Assembly: GCA_026120035.1 (NCBI GenBank)
Contig: JALRME010000017.1
Coordinates: 891,165 to 955,164, forward strand
Source: Coleophoma eucalyptorum
Lineage: Eukaryota > Ascomycota > Leotiomycetes > Helotiales > Dermateaceae
Direction of reading: 5' to 3'
DNA length: 64,000 nucleotides
Shown: positions 33,540 to 45,359 of the stretch, piece after piece
How the letters are laid out: every line of letters starts with the position of its first letter
How positions within the stretch are numbered: position 1 is the stretch's first letter
The notes under the pieces: generated by a model
What the model was told of the DNA's origin: nothing
Database searches by the model: none
Seen by the model: only the letters and a program-made list of their open reading frames with translations
Program-made: the position numbers and the translations under genes

Positions 33540-35467
33540 ATGGAGCCCGAGTCTATAACAACAACCCATGGGGTAGCTACAGCTGATCACGTTCCCCCCA
33601 ATGCACGGCATGTTGATTCTCCGCATCATATAAAACACCACGGTATCGCCCTATTACCGGCCCCTTCGAACGATCTACAGGATCCCCTACGATGGCCCAG
33701 GTGGCTGAAAATTGCTGCCCTCGCCGTCTCGGCCCTGACCAACTTTACAGCAAATTTTGCCGGCGCTGGCCTCTCTGTCGCAGTCCCAGTGCTGGAAGCC
33801 CAGTTTCATAAGTCCGCAAGTGATATCAATGCACTTCTCACGGTATTTTTTCCTCAATTTGCGTATCAAACAAAACCACAAGCGTCCTAACTCACTAATC
33901 GCCGCCTCGCAGTTCAACTTCCTCCTCCTTGGAGTCGGTAATCTATTTTGGGTGCCTGTGGCGGTCAAGTTCGGCAAGCGTTTTGCTCTACTTATGTCAA
34001 TGGTCATGCTCTTCGCTATCCTCATCTGGACCGCCAAGGTTGATGGATACAACAGTCTGCTTGTAGCAAGGTGCCTCTCTGGGTTTGCTTCAGCGGCTGG
34101 AGAGGTATGTATGAGTGCTGAGAAATTTCCCAGACGAGACTTTGTCAACTAACTATCTTAACAGAGCATTGTTCCAGGCATCGTGTCTGATCTGTTCTTC
34201 CTCCACGAGCGCGCCGCTATGATGGCTGGGTCAGTAGCACCCTCATATTTCCCCAAGTATAGAGAGCCTAGGAGCTGACTCTGATTCTTCTAGGTATACG
34301 ATTCTGGTCTCAGGTGCGACAGCCATAGGGCCCCTCATAGCTTCTATCATGATCCAGTACAGCCCTGGAGGCTGGGTTGACTTTGCCTGGGTTTGTGCAG
34401 CACTGGCCGGCTGCAATTTAGTTTTACTCTTCGTCTTGCTACCAGAGTCAAACTTTGAGCGTCCGGAGCTGCCTGCTCATAATACGTCGCTTCTTTCTTC
34501 CGTGACTCAAGGCACTGACGACATCGAAATGAAACCTGCAGCGTGGGGTATCGAGGAGTCAGATAATAATAGGCTTGAACGTGTAGACACCGTGGCTGTT
34601 GTGGACAAGTCTCTGTCTGACATCTGCACCGCCTTCATTTCTGTCAATCACTCCGTCAGTTTCCTGCAGTCTTTTCTCCGCCCACTGATCCTACTTCTAT
34701 GCCCGGAAGTTCTATTTGCCATTTTTGTGTATGGAACTGCGCTGGCATCGCAGGTCATCTTAATGTAAGTCTAATCTCTAACGAAATTTACCTCCCAAAA
34801 CATCGAGATGCCGCATGCTGACAATGGTTGTAGCTTTGCGTTCCCCAACCTCCTTCTCGCACCTCCCTACCTCTTTAGCTCAGTTGATCTCGGACTGATC
34901 GAAATTGCTGCAATTATTGGCTTCATCATTGCCTGTTTTGCTGGTGGTTATGTTACGGATGTGATTACAGCGCGCATGATCATTCGCCACGATGGCCAGG
35001 TCTTCCCGGAGCAACGGCTTGTGTCTCTTATCCCTGGGTGTTTTATCGCTCCCGTCGGCTGTATCATCATCGCAATTGCTTGTTCTCGACACCTTCATTG
35101 GATTTCTATCGCCTTCGGATTTGGGATGGGTAAGAATTAGCTCACGATTCCTTCCCAACAACTCTTCTGATAATTCCTCTTAGTATCCTTCGGCACGGTC
35201 TTTGCACCCAACATTGCGATTACATACGTGGTAGAGTGTCGTCCTAAACAATCAAGTGAGGCGATCGTGGCCATAAACGTCTTTAAGAACTTGGTTGCTT
35301 TCCTTTTCTTATACACCGCAGTTGATTGGGTGGCTGCCAAGGGATGGGTCGAGGTTTACATGATCATGTTTATGCTTGTCACATTGAGCATGCTCCTGGC
35401 GATCCCATTCTACTACTACGGTGCTAAGTTTAGGGCAGCTTCTTCCAGGTTGAATCATTTTCTGTGA
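33540..35467 (+). CDS. MFS transporter (fungal DHA1-like), cluster transporter
   Basis: Six exons: 33540-33842, 33913-34104, 34165-34229, 34294-34764, 34834-35129 and 35184-35467. They give 536 residues with no break. The N-terminal cytosolic stretch ends NDLQDPLRWPRWLK, as in many fungal DHA1-type carriers. Membrane helices follow with FNFLLLGVGNLFWVPVAVKFGKR (motif A region), ARCLSGFASAAGESIVPGIVSDLFF and GATAIGPLIASIMIQY. A long central loop with acidic and polar residues precedes the second six helices, ending VEVYMIMFMLVTLSMLLAIPFYYYG. Proton-coupled movement of a small molecule across the plasma membrane; the cluster suggests an aromatic acid or stilbenoid, by uptake or efflux. It shares a promoter with the DUF3237 gene. 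Confidence 0.9.
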
Positions 35468-36215
35468 GCGCTTGAATACTTGTACTAGTAAGAGACCGGC
35501 AAGCCGAGGTGCCGTATCATCGTAACTAGGTTTCAATGATAACGTTCAGGTACCCGCCTTGTGAAAATATACGACCCGTATGTGGAGTGGAGTATTCGTG
35601 ACAGTGGCTTACTAAAAATCATTTATCACATCTGATCAATTAAAACACAATGTCGATGAAAGCTTTATAGTAGTCCTCGTGAGTATGCTAGTAGAAATAT
35701 AGTAGATGCAGTACTAGGATATCTATACAAGAGGTACACCAGTTATATGCTAAGCTACGGCTTTACCAGATGTATAAAACATTTTATTTATATTTTATTT
35801 GAATAGACTTACAAATTTCAAAGTCCCTGTAGTCATGTCTAACTAGTAGATGTAAAGGTCTCCTACGGATTCGAGAACCCCACGCTTTATGTCAACGTAA
35901 TCTGCAGTTAACTCGCTTGACGACTTTATCTGTCAATTTGTTTCGACTTGCCTTCTCTTTTTTAAAAGTTTTAATTCTGTTTCCAGTATTTCTATAATTT
36001 ATCTTATAGATCACTTTGTCTTCTTTTGTAATGATATGCTAACCGGGGTTAATGTTCTTTGTGTGAGGGGTTGAGCAAGACCAGGGGATTGAACAATGAG
36101 CGTACATTGTCGACCTATATATCTTTCTGCAGACTACAGCTTACAATACACCATGAGACACTTCCTTACAACTACACTTCCTCGCCTCTTTTTAATTTGC
36201 ACCATCTGTGCAAAC
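35468..36215. other. convergent intergenic region, AT-rich
   Basis: 3' ends of the MFS gene and the amino-acid transporter face each other. A small open frame at 36059-36362 overlaps the transporter 3' end on the other strand and is not supported. Confidence 0.5.
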
Positions 36216-38461
36216 CTATCCCGCAAATGGAGATGTACAACTGAAGTGAGTTGCAGTAGTTCCACCAGAGCCGAATGCACTAATCAGCGCCTCAATAGCA
36301 GCGTAGCAACCAAGAGCGCACACCACGAGGGAACCCAAAAAGTACACAATATTAAACGTTGACATCCAGAAAGACTTCTTATAGCCTCTCCACCATCTCT
36401 TTAAGCCATTGTCCAGACGGATATACTTCTTTGTAGTGGTGTCAAAATGTTCTTCTGGAAGCATGGCGTTCTTCTTGATATCAAAACCTAGCTTGAGCAG
36501 TGCTGGGAAAGTGTAGGTGAAGTTGCCAATACAGAACGCTCCGACTAAACTCGAGATATCTCCAATGTTTGGAACGGCAGTGGCAATAACATAGGCAAGA
36601 GCCCAGTAGGCTGGTACTACAAAGACCCACATAATCTTGCCACGCTTGGATGTTAAGGGAGGAAAGTCTGGCCAACTTTGTTAGAAATCTGTGGCTTTAG
36701 AATTAAACGGATAGAAGGCTTACGGAAAATCTCCATGAGCACATTGTTGTAGACGACTTTGATACCAATGTTACCGTATAAGGCAGCAGCAATTAGCCCA
36801 CCTATTTACAACATTAGTTTCAGCTAACTAACGGTGGTGACTCTGACTTACCAATGATAGCTAAAATATTACCAGCAGTACGGTAATTAAAAGGAGTAGT
36901 ACTCTGAATAGCCGAACTGAATGTGTATTGGCCTTGGTAAGAGTATTGGAAAATACCAAAGAACATGTAGACGAGGTAAATAAAAACATCTGCAACAAGC
37001 ATCCCCTTCCAGAAGTCCCATGGGTTGCGCATCTCAGCAAGGAGATTGAAAAAGAGCATGGCTCCACCATAGGCGTAGATAATATTATTGATACCCTGGA
37101 AAGAGCCTAGGAAGCCTACACCACCAGAAGCATATCCATAAGGAGGTGTTCCAGCAAATTTCCTAATTGGGATATGGCTTTCGACTGTGCCGTTCGGAAA
37201 GTTAACTTCACCAAAAGGGACGGCTGTGGTGGCGCCGAAGGAGCTGAACATAGCCGCATAATTGGGTTCGGAGTTGGCAGCAACACCAATAGCTATAAAT
37301 GAAACGAGGACGGTTGTCAAGACAGAAAAGTTGGCGAGCCATCCAAAACGCTGAAGAGTGCGGATCTGTCCAAGTACCATACCTAGGAGAGCGATGATGA
37401 GAAGGCAGATAACGAAGCAGAGCCCGTTGCCATTTTCTCCATTTTTGCCAATAGAAACCTGTGAAACCTTTCCTCCTTCACTGAGAATAAGCACGGCCAC
37501 CAACATGATCATCTGAAGAGTCTGCAGAACGTTGATTACATGTCGCATAGTTGAGCCAAAAACACGGAAAAACGCTTGGCCGAAATCGCGGAGAGGATGA
37601 CGATCGGAATCCGCTATAGGTCACAATGTCAATATTATTACTACTTTGAACGAACTTGGGGCTTAAAGAGAGTGCCGGTGATAGAAATATTTTCTGCATT
37701 GAAAAGCACATTGCATCGGAGATTCACGGAACTGAAGTATCACTTACTGTGCATGTAAACTCCCCAGACATACCATCCAGAGACCGAAGCCATGAGACCA
37801 AAAACTGTGTATAGAGCAACACCAGGCCCATATCCAGTGTTGGAGAAAGCCCACCTTTAGTATTCGTTAGGTCATGATATGCTTGACGAAAGCCTAGAAA
37901 CTTACGGAGCGCCAGAAGGACCAAGAATATCTGTTGTGATCAAGAAGAAGATAGAGCCCCAAGATGCGGTTCTGGTAGCACGTGAGGCTTGTCTCCATTC
38001 TAGATCAGTCACAGTAGACCTACGCAAGACAAAATAATTAGTATGACCCCAAAGATTAATATGGGATTTTCAAGGTGTTCGACATAGACAATTGTGGATA
38101 GAAGTTTGTCTTACCAATCATTGTGAGTTGTTACGATCTGGTTTCCTTCCACCGTAGCGTTAATTTCGTGCTGGTGACCTTTTGAGAACCGATTCTTGAT
38201 AACCCCACCCAGAGAAAAAGGTTCCTTCCGCTTGATGTTATTGCCCTCGTATGCACGCTCTTCAGCGCGGGTAATTTCCGCGTAGTGAAGATATTCCTCG
38301 AAAAGAATGTTCGGGTCGTTGTGCACCTGAGCTGCCTCGATACTGAAGCCATTTTTCAGTCCTGTTTCATGGCCATGATCGAGAGCAAATTGGTTGGGGT
38401 TGCTCTTTTCACCCATGCGTGGGTCACCGCCATCAAGGGCGAGGTTCGCAACGTTGGACAT
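36216..38461 (-). CDS. neutral amino-acid transporter (Aa_trans/AAAP family, fungal Mtr-like)
   Basis: Six exons: 38115-38461, 37906-38019, 37748-37854, 36852-37613, 36724-36801 and 36216-36667. They give 619 residues, no break. A hydrophilic N-terminus of about 120 residues precedes the family entry WRQASRATRTASWGSIFFLITTDILGPSGAPWAF. Then come SVSGWYVWGVYMH, FGQAFFRVFGSTMRHV, GMVLGQIRTLQRFGWLANFSV, GSFQGINNIIYAYGGAMLFFNLLAEMRNPWDFWKG, GNIGIKVVYNNVLMEIF and FCIGNFTYTFPALLKL. These are conserved marks of Neurospora Mtr-type aromatic/neutral amino-acid permeases. Intron 37614-37747 is longer (134 bp) than the rest. It borders the aromatic cluster and may or may not belong to it. Confidence 0.9.
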
Positions 38462-41029
38462 TTTGGCAGATGGATGAGCGAAGGAGACAAAAAAGAAACA
38501 GTGAACCCAAGCATTATCTACTCGAGGAGATGCATAGCCAGCATGCCCATAACAAATAAATGACAGAGTTAACTAACAACGTGCCACCAATACAAGTCTG
38601 GATCAGCAATGTCCAATAGGCGTTGGTATCCATCTCCGAAGGACCGATTCAAAGAGCCATGATTCGATCTTTCTTTATGCCAAGCCACTTGTACGGCGTA
38701 TGTCAGATAAGAGATAAGAATCCGTCCCAGAAAGGGAAGCTGGTAGAAGACCTTCCTCGCTAGATCTAACAACTTTACGTAGTGTGATCTGGAGGAACCC
38801 AATTCCTCCGGTTATGTGTTGGGGACACTACTTCTTACGACAGCATTTATACGAGGGATTAAGGAAGGGCAGAACTACGCCAAGTTTTGGCTGGGGGTGC
38901 AGTGATTTGATACGATGGAAACATTATCAGTTTCATAGTTAGGCATCTCTATATCGGCATCCCCGCCTTCCATCCTCCCTTGCACAAAGCCGGGGGTAGT
39001 GTGTCAATCAGGGCTGGACCGAGTACTCAGGATCTTTGCCACATGCAGGCCCGGTACAATGATCGAGACGACAAAGAGTCTAGACGTTGAGGCTAAGAAT
39101 TTTTAAGGTGAAAAGAAGGCGCTTATGCTAAACAAAGCGGAGAGAAGGCGTCAAGGCGTCAATACTAAGCAATACGCCCAATAAAGCTTTTCTTGACGTA
39201 TCATATATAGATTGAGAGCTTTTCTTGGGAAGGTCCTTAACTTACCCATCCTGATCTTGCCAAGGTATAGTACAGTCTCACAAGATCTTCCTGGCCCAAA
39301 ACAGGTGTGCGGATACAAGAGACATGTTAGACTGCGAGCTCTTAATCTGAAGTTCTCGAAAACATCCTGTAGATATAGTTATAGGCTTAGCTCGTACAAG
39401 AGTTGCAATAAAGCTTAGGAGGAGCAAAGAGCGATGAAACCGTACAAAACAACAACCGGACCTCCAACTCAGCCATAAAGAAAGATAACAATCGCAGTTA
39501 AGCGATACTACTATGTAATATAGCCAAGAAATGCCAAGCGATGCCAAGAGTGATATTCGTGTACTGAGCCAGGTTAGGAAGGTGTAATTGCCTGATTTCG
39601 GATATGGTGCGACACTGTCATTTGGTAGGGTCTCGTGTTGAGAAATATAGCGCCTCCTGGAGCACATTATCAATTGATTACTGACAAACGTTCTAGGGTC
39701 GAGAAATTGCTGCCTCTCGGAAGACGGCCCCTACATTACCGCCAAGGCTTATAAATGAACAATGCACATTCGCGATTCAATACTCTTACCCAGCTACCAA
39801 ATTTAAATTACAAGATCGCCATTGGCACCTTCTTGAAAAGGCTTAAGTCTGCAACCTGAGAGAACCTGTGTCATCTGAGCCCACTGTTTGTAACGAAAGA
39901 AGGCCGCTTGATAGAAAGCCAAGACTTTGAGTATACCACAGCCTCGGAGAGCAGTGATTCATGGAATAGGACAACGAAGACAACGAAGACCGAATTCCTT
40001 ATCTTCCTAGCGAAGTTCTGTTAGAAGTTCTTCTAGTAGCTACCAGGGACACTCTTTGGACATGTTCTGAAAGGGCTCATTTGTAGCTTAGGGTTAGATA
40101 GTGGTGTAGTAGTAGAAACTGTAGGGATACGGTCATGTGACATATAAGTAAAGTACATAAGATATAGCATATTAAGCTAGGACTAGTGAGGTTCTAACGC
40201 TGGAGATATCTTTATATAGATGGCAGAACTTATATTACAACTTATCTATTTTATATATTACTTATAATAAGTCCATGTCGTATTAGTTAGTCCTAGTTAC
40301 TTGTATTTATCAAGTCACCTAACCATCCCCCCCCCCACCTCCCTATCATTACGAGCCTGCGTACACGTAGTAGTATTATATAAACGTTCTACTTGTTACA
40401 TCTTACTTTTGGATGAAAGAACATGTGATGTAATTAGTACTACTCGCCTCGAGAAACTACTGCTCACTTAAGGATTCACTTAATATATAAGAATACGAAG
40501 TTCTGGAATAGATAAGCGCTTCGTACCCAACTCCAACTATACATTTCAGACCTAAACTTAATCTGAATTAGTAACGAGCCTCTACTATGTACTAGTACTT
40601 AGTTATACTATAGAGGAACCTTATGCAGTCCCTTAAGCCCCTAAGAAACATATACCAACGCCCTTGTACCACGGGACGTAACAACGCTAGAAGACGATAT
40701 AAGCACTGTAGGAGAGTTCGGCGCGACCATATAGAAACCTATGATGCCAAATGCTTAAATAAGCTCTTAGAAAACAGAATGATTACGAAATCACTTCTGA
40801 ATTTGTTTTAAGCTTAAGTCAAAAAGCATAAAAGGTATAAAATTTCAAATACTGGAGTTAAGTTTTAAATATATTGACTAAGAGATAGGGCCCCTTATTA
40901 TAAATCAATATTGTTACTCTAATCTAGTCTTGTAATCTCAAAGCGCGAAATTTCGCCTTTGACAAGTCTAGTTGATATAAATTGTTCGGTTTCAACTAAG
41001 AATTTTGCTTCTAGTTCTAATTATTATTG
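38462..41029. other. AT-rich gene-poor region
   Basis: No recognisable gene. An open frame at 38569-38802 (minus, 77 residues) and others near 39212-39673 and 40623-40811 have no known motif. A run of C at about 40329 and TA-rich stretches suggest old, non-coding, possibly transposon-derived DNA. Confidence 0.45.
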
Positions 41030-41205
41030 TCGGAATGTCATTTACAGGCCAATTACAATACTTAGTCACATGTTAAAGTATTCATAGTGAGAGGTATTTA
41101 TACCTCTCTGCCTCATACTCTCCCCAATATGGAGATTTTACCTACGAACCAATTTAGTACCTAGTTGACACACCAGTTGATCCTCACGTCACTTGACGTA
41201 AACCA
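41030..41205. repeat. diverged inverted repeat, left copy
   Basis: This stretch aligns with the reverse complement of about 47170-47375. Shared blocks in order: GGAATGTCATTTACAGG (GGAATGATATTTACAGG in the other copy), TAGTCACATGTTA, the palindromic GAGAGGTA-x-TACCTCTC with CTGCCTCA, GTACCTAG/GTACCTGG, and ACGTAAAC-x-AACA. Identity is roughly 70 percent by eye. Between the copies lie about 6 kb with a MARVEL-domain gene and a HET-like fragment. It may be a degenerate transposon end or a dispersed repeat family. Confidence 0.6.
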
Positions 41206-41704
41206 ACAACTATATTGTTTAAGTCTATCCTTACAAAAGTGTAGAGAAGAATAGTTAGCTTATAAGCATTGTCGATCTCGAAGACTATGACGGAGCAAGG
41301 ATTATCTTTATAGCAAAATCGTACCGGGTATTTACAATTATCTCATGTTTTCTACGATATATGATCTGATTATCTAGAAAGAAAGGTAGACTATAAATGT
41401 TGCACGAAAAAACGTATAGTTTGGAGTGCACTTTTTGAAATTGAAAAGCTCTTGGATGTGACAGGCTAGAAGAGTCCTGCCTTCAATACTTGACTGATGC
41501 GTGGAGTGCAAACAAATCATATCATATGACTATTTGATTCCAACAATAAATGTAAATTAGTAGAAAATTGCTGCTACATTTTGATTTTATGTATATCTGA
41601 AATCTTGCTCACCTTAACTTTAGTATTCCCTAGTAACTAGGTAACCAAGATATTTTTACATTAAAAGAATGTGGGTACGTAGTCTTGACAAGGAAAATTA
41701 GTCA
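41206..41704. other. AT-rich spacer, nothing recognised
   Basis: Non-coding stretch between the two repeat blocks. Confidence 0.4.
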
Positions 41705-41990
41705 CTAGTATAGTAGGATTTAGGTTGGTATGTAATTAGAGTACATAGTAATAGCAAAGACAAAAAGAAAAACCCAATAGAGCTAAAGCAGTTAGGTAAA
41801 GAAGGCTAAATTTGAGAGGTCAAGAGAATATATTAAAGTAATTATATAGCTCTGCATTCTCCCGAGAGCAAAGGTAATTAAAAGAAATAAGTATCGTAAG
41901 TTACTGTGGTTGAAGACGCGTTCGTCCCCTCGTAAGTTGATGTTTCCCTTATTAGTTCGGATGAATAGTTAAGATATCCCGACTTGTCCA
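41705..41990. repeat. diverged direct repeat, copy 1
   Basis: About 285 bp align in the same orientation with 49240-49530. Shared strings include TACATAGTAATA, GAGCTAAAG, TATTAAAGTAA, GTAAGTT with CTGTGGTTGAA / CTGTCGTTGAA, ACGTTCGT-like, GTTGAT-x-TTTCCCTTAT and CGGATGAATGGT-like ends. Differences are mostly transitions, as expected of an old copy. No coding capacity seen. Confidence 0.65.
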
Positions 41991-42212
41991 AAGTATAAGT
42001 CGATTTTACTTAAACCAAGATTCTTTACTAAATCTACATACCGTGGTTTTTTAATAAAACTGTGATTTGCGACCAGCGGAGACTTGAGTCCCTAGCGACG
42101 ATAGAAACGAATCTATTATAGAACTTGAACATGTACTTTTCACCCTAGAATTACATTGATTCCTTGTCATTCCGTTCTTGTACAAATAAAGCCGTTCGGG
42201 CTTGCCACTAGG

Positions 42213-42503
42213 TCAGAAACTGTATTGAAACGAGCTCAACCAAGATTGTCTGGGCACGAAATCCATTTCCTCTGCATCCTTGAAAAGGAAATCCACTCTC
42301 CTCATCAATCCATGGATATAGCAATCACCAACCAATCTCCACGAAGCATCATCAGTCTCATGCGGACAAACAATGAAAAGGGCTCTGCCTCCGCGAAATG
42401 AAACAAATGTGTCTCCTAACTTAGTAGCAGCAGCTACAATTCCAACAAGGAAGGTATCTGTCACGCATACGCGGCGATCGTACATTGTACATCGAACAAA
42501 CAA
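42213..42503 (-). pseudogene. HET-protein C-terminal fragment
   Basis: A 96-residue open segment reads RRVCVTDTFLVGIVAAATKLGD, then VSFRGGRALFIVC and WRLVGDCYIHGLMRR, followed by FKDAEEMDFV. This matches the C-terminal pattern of many HET-domain proteins, where a short barrel-like segment ends in RLVGECYVHG-IM. No HET core (the SHRWG or WIDSLCI type) is visible directly upstream. A stretch at about 42510-42640 (minus) with TGEYTRLVGIGDLRH in another frame may be an upstream exon. I treat it as a remnant. Confidence 0.5.
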
Positions 42504-42742
42504 GTTCGCTATATACCTAAGTATTTTGCTTGTCAGGAGCGAACCATATCATCTCGTCATGATTCTTGCCGTGTCGTAGATCACCGATTCCAACCAGCCG
42601 TGTATACTCGCCAGTTTCGATCAAATCAGGGTCATCCTTCTAGCTCCGCGAAGATGTGACTTCAGTATAGTTCTTAAGAAATCTTCTATGCCACTATCTG
42701 AGGTAGTGTCGCTGTCTTGATTATGGAATGGAGCAATCAGAT

Positions 42743-43532
42743 TTACTGCTTCTTAGATAGCTCTGCTATTCCTAGCAAGTCAAAGATGCAAAGGTCACTA
42801 GCTGTAGGAATGTGACCGAATAAGTTCCTAGAAAGTAGTGCTAGGTCTTTGTTTGCCCGATCTATAGTCTCATCGATGAGTGCTGCCACGCCTCCGATGT
42901 CGTCTTTTGCAAGTAAGACTTGAAGTTTGTCCGCTGCAGCATAAATTTGTTTATTTACTTCATCCAAATTTGCTAGTTCCTTCATATGTTCAGCCTCTTT
43001 TGCTAATTCGGGCAAAATCACTTGCCTCCCTAAGTTTGACTTGAACTTGTGATGACTGCTCGCCAGCACACCACGGTGCACCTCAATTGTGGCCGTACTT
43101 GTTGCAGTTGTTGTGCCAACATAGTCCACAGTTGCTGTTACTAGTATGGGCGACGAATCATCTTGCTCGGGCAGAAGCTGTTGAGTTAGGTTCGCAAAAA
43201 AGCTCTCGTGACAGACATCGTATTATCCTCATGGTCCACGTCATTCTCTTAAGGTCGTCATTCGAAGCCCCCGAATTGCTGCCACCTGTATCCAGAGTAT
43301 CTTCCTTTGCTCGGGATCTAAAAGCTGAAGGTTCATTTTCTGCAAAAAGCTTTAGATGCTGTAGGAGGAAATGCGCAACCATGTATGGCCCATCAACCTC
43401 GTTGATAATATTATGCCATGCTGATCTTTGACTCGAAGAAATTTCGCTCCACTGGTTCTCCGTTGCACCTAGTTTGATGTACGTACTTGTGATAGTAGTT
43501 TGGTGCCTCATTGGATGAATTGCTGCCATCAC
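42743..43532 (-). CDS. hypothetical gene or relic, not recognised
   Basis: Two overlapping open segments in different frames: 43158-43532 (124 residues, starting MMAAIHPMRHQTT) and a frame from about 43220 to 42743 that contains FANLTQQLLPEQDDSSPILV and ends LCIFDLLGIAELSKKQ. Both have a balanced, protein-like composition with helix-rich, charged sequence. No clean GT-AG intron joins them, so either an indel or an unusual splice is involved. It might be the upstream part of the HET-like fragment, but no motif shows it. No function is assigned. Confidence 0.3.
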
Positions 43533-45359
43533 TCTATAATCACTGTCGTGTCTCTAGGCTCCTTGAACGAGCACCTGACTTTGTCTTTAGCCCAATACGT
43601 CTCGTATTCTCCTTCACTTTGCTATCAGTCCAGGAAGACCAGGGTATCGCGGGTCTCGAGAATCGCGCTTCATGGGTTGCCCGTTACAATATCCTGAGTC
43701 TGGGTTCGCAGATCGAGTTCGCAGCCGATAATTTAACGCGATGGTCGTATTATGCTATACTCTACTAAGGGCTCTAAGAGCTATTGAAGTTGTCATTCCA
43801 AATTGGATATGCCAAGAGTATTCCAAGGAGCAGGGTGTATTGAGGCAGATCTAATTGGATTAGGGACGCAGTGTGTATTCTGTTTTTAGGCAGACTAGGA
43901 AGCTTACCCAGCCTGTTCAGCTCTAATGCGGCGGCAATGTGGCGGCGTGTAGTAACTTACAGACAAATCAAACTGTCATATAAATAGGCACGATAGTTCG
44001 AGAAGATGCGAGAATGCCTAGGCTGAGCAACCTTCAATGATTGTGCGACTCCTATAATGAAATGAGTTGGGGGCAATATAGGTTTCTAGATGCGAGATAA
44101 TCTGACAAAGCCCATTTTGGACTGACGAGTTACTATATCCGCTTATTGAGGGATGTGGCGCAAAGAATCCCCTGCACGGAGACAGTGCCGAGCGTGATTG
44201 TCAAACCCACCCGTCGAGAAATAAGTACAAAGTATATATTGCTGTTCTGGAAAGTGTCCATGTTTCGCGTTGCAAGCGGTCAACATGTGAAATGGGGGAA
44301 AGCGCGAATCCTGAACTGCAAGCAGATCTAGTTAATCTGTTTACTCTCGGCTGAGAGGAATGTTGCTGAATGGCGGCTTGTACTCGGAGAGGAATGCCAC
44401 CGCCCTAGGATATTTAGCCCTATATAATTATCTATGGGGGGTGGGGGGTGGTGGCGCGGATGAAGATTATTACTAGTAACTTTCTCTCGCCCCTGTCGAC
44501 GAAGTAGCACCCTATAGAAATATGCCTTTGTGAGAAACAATCGTATTTGCCAACCTCTGGTATATGCAGGGATACTTAGTCGATTGACTCGCCGACAAAT
44601 CCTAAATCCACAACCTCTAGCCGCTCAACGCTATTATTATGAGTGATAATAATGGTTTACCAAGTACTGTACAAAAGAAAATCTCAAAAAGTCGATTGAG
44701 TAAAATGGGCCTGTATATGTTTGGAGACATTGAAGGATAATAATTACATGATGAAGTGCCCTGTCGAGTTAGCAGCTTTTGCGCACTACCATAATTTTTT
44801 GGCTACATCTCGAAATGATTCAATCAGCGACGTTTTCTACGATGTACTAGCTGCTTTTGTCGGGGTATCACCAATATACACTCGGAATCCAACCACTACT
44901 CGTACGAAATCATAAGATGAACGGAGCCTCAGCTGAAAAGCCAAAAGTAAAAACTAAGCGTCTTTGCTTCTTTTTGAAATAGTAGCCTATTAAAAATTGG
45001 AGCCACTTAGGCCTTGTCTCGATTTGGGTTTCGGCTTGAGGAACCCACTAATGAAATATAGTTTTTGCGACCTTTATTTCGCAGACACTAGAACACTGGC
45101 ACCAACTCAGTTGGGCGTCCGTGTTAAGGGCTGAGGATCGACATTTTTAACTGCATTCAGTAGTCAAAGCCCTCTGTAGTATCGCCTATGCTAAATAAGC
45201 TATTATTATAACCTTAGAGAAGATTGAACAGAAAGGAATTTCTTCATTATTTTCCTTCCTCTTGCAAGTTATAATTTGTATAGTCCGAACTGACTCCTCC
45301 TTTTATTGTACTTTTCTAATTCCGGCTTTTATTCTCAGAGCGAGTAGTACATTATCAAA
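43533..45359. other. intergenic, no recognisable gene
   Basis: 1.8 kb with only short open frames on both strands. The last part is presumably the promoter of the MARVEL gene. Confidence 0.45.

Noticed and set aside
38569..38802. 77-codon minus-strand open frame upstream of the amino-acid transporter
   Set aside because: Protein-like composition but no known motif, no partner exon; could be chance or a relic.
39000..42100. Possible retrotransposon in the AT-rich region
   Set aside because: No reverse transcriptase, integrase or transposase motif read in any frame; only short non-coding repeats can be supported.
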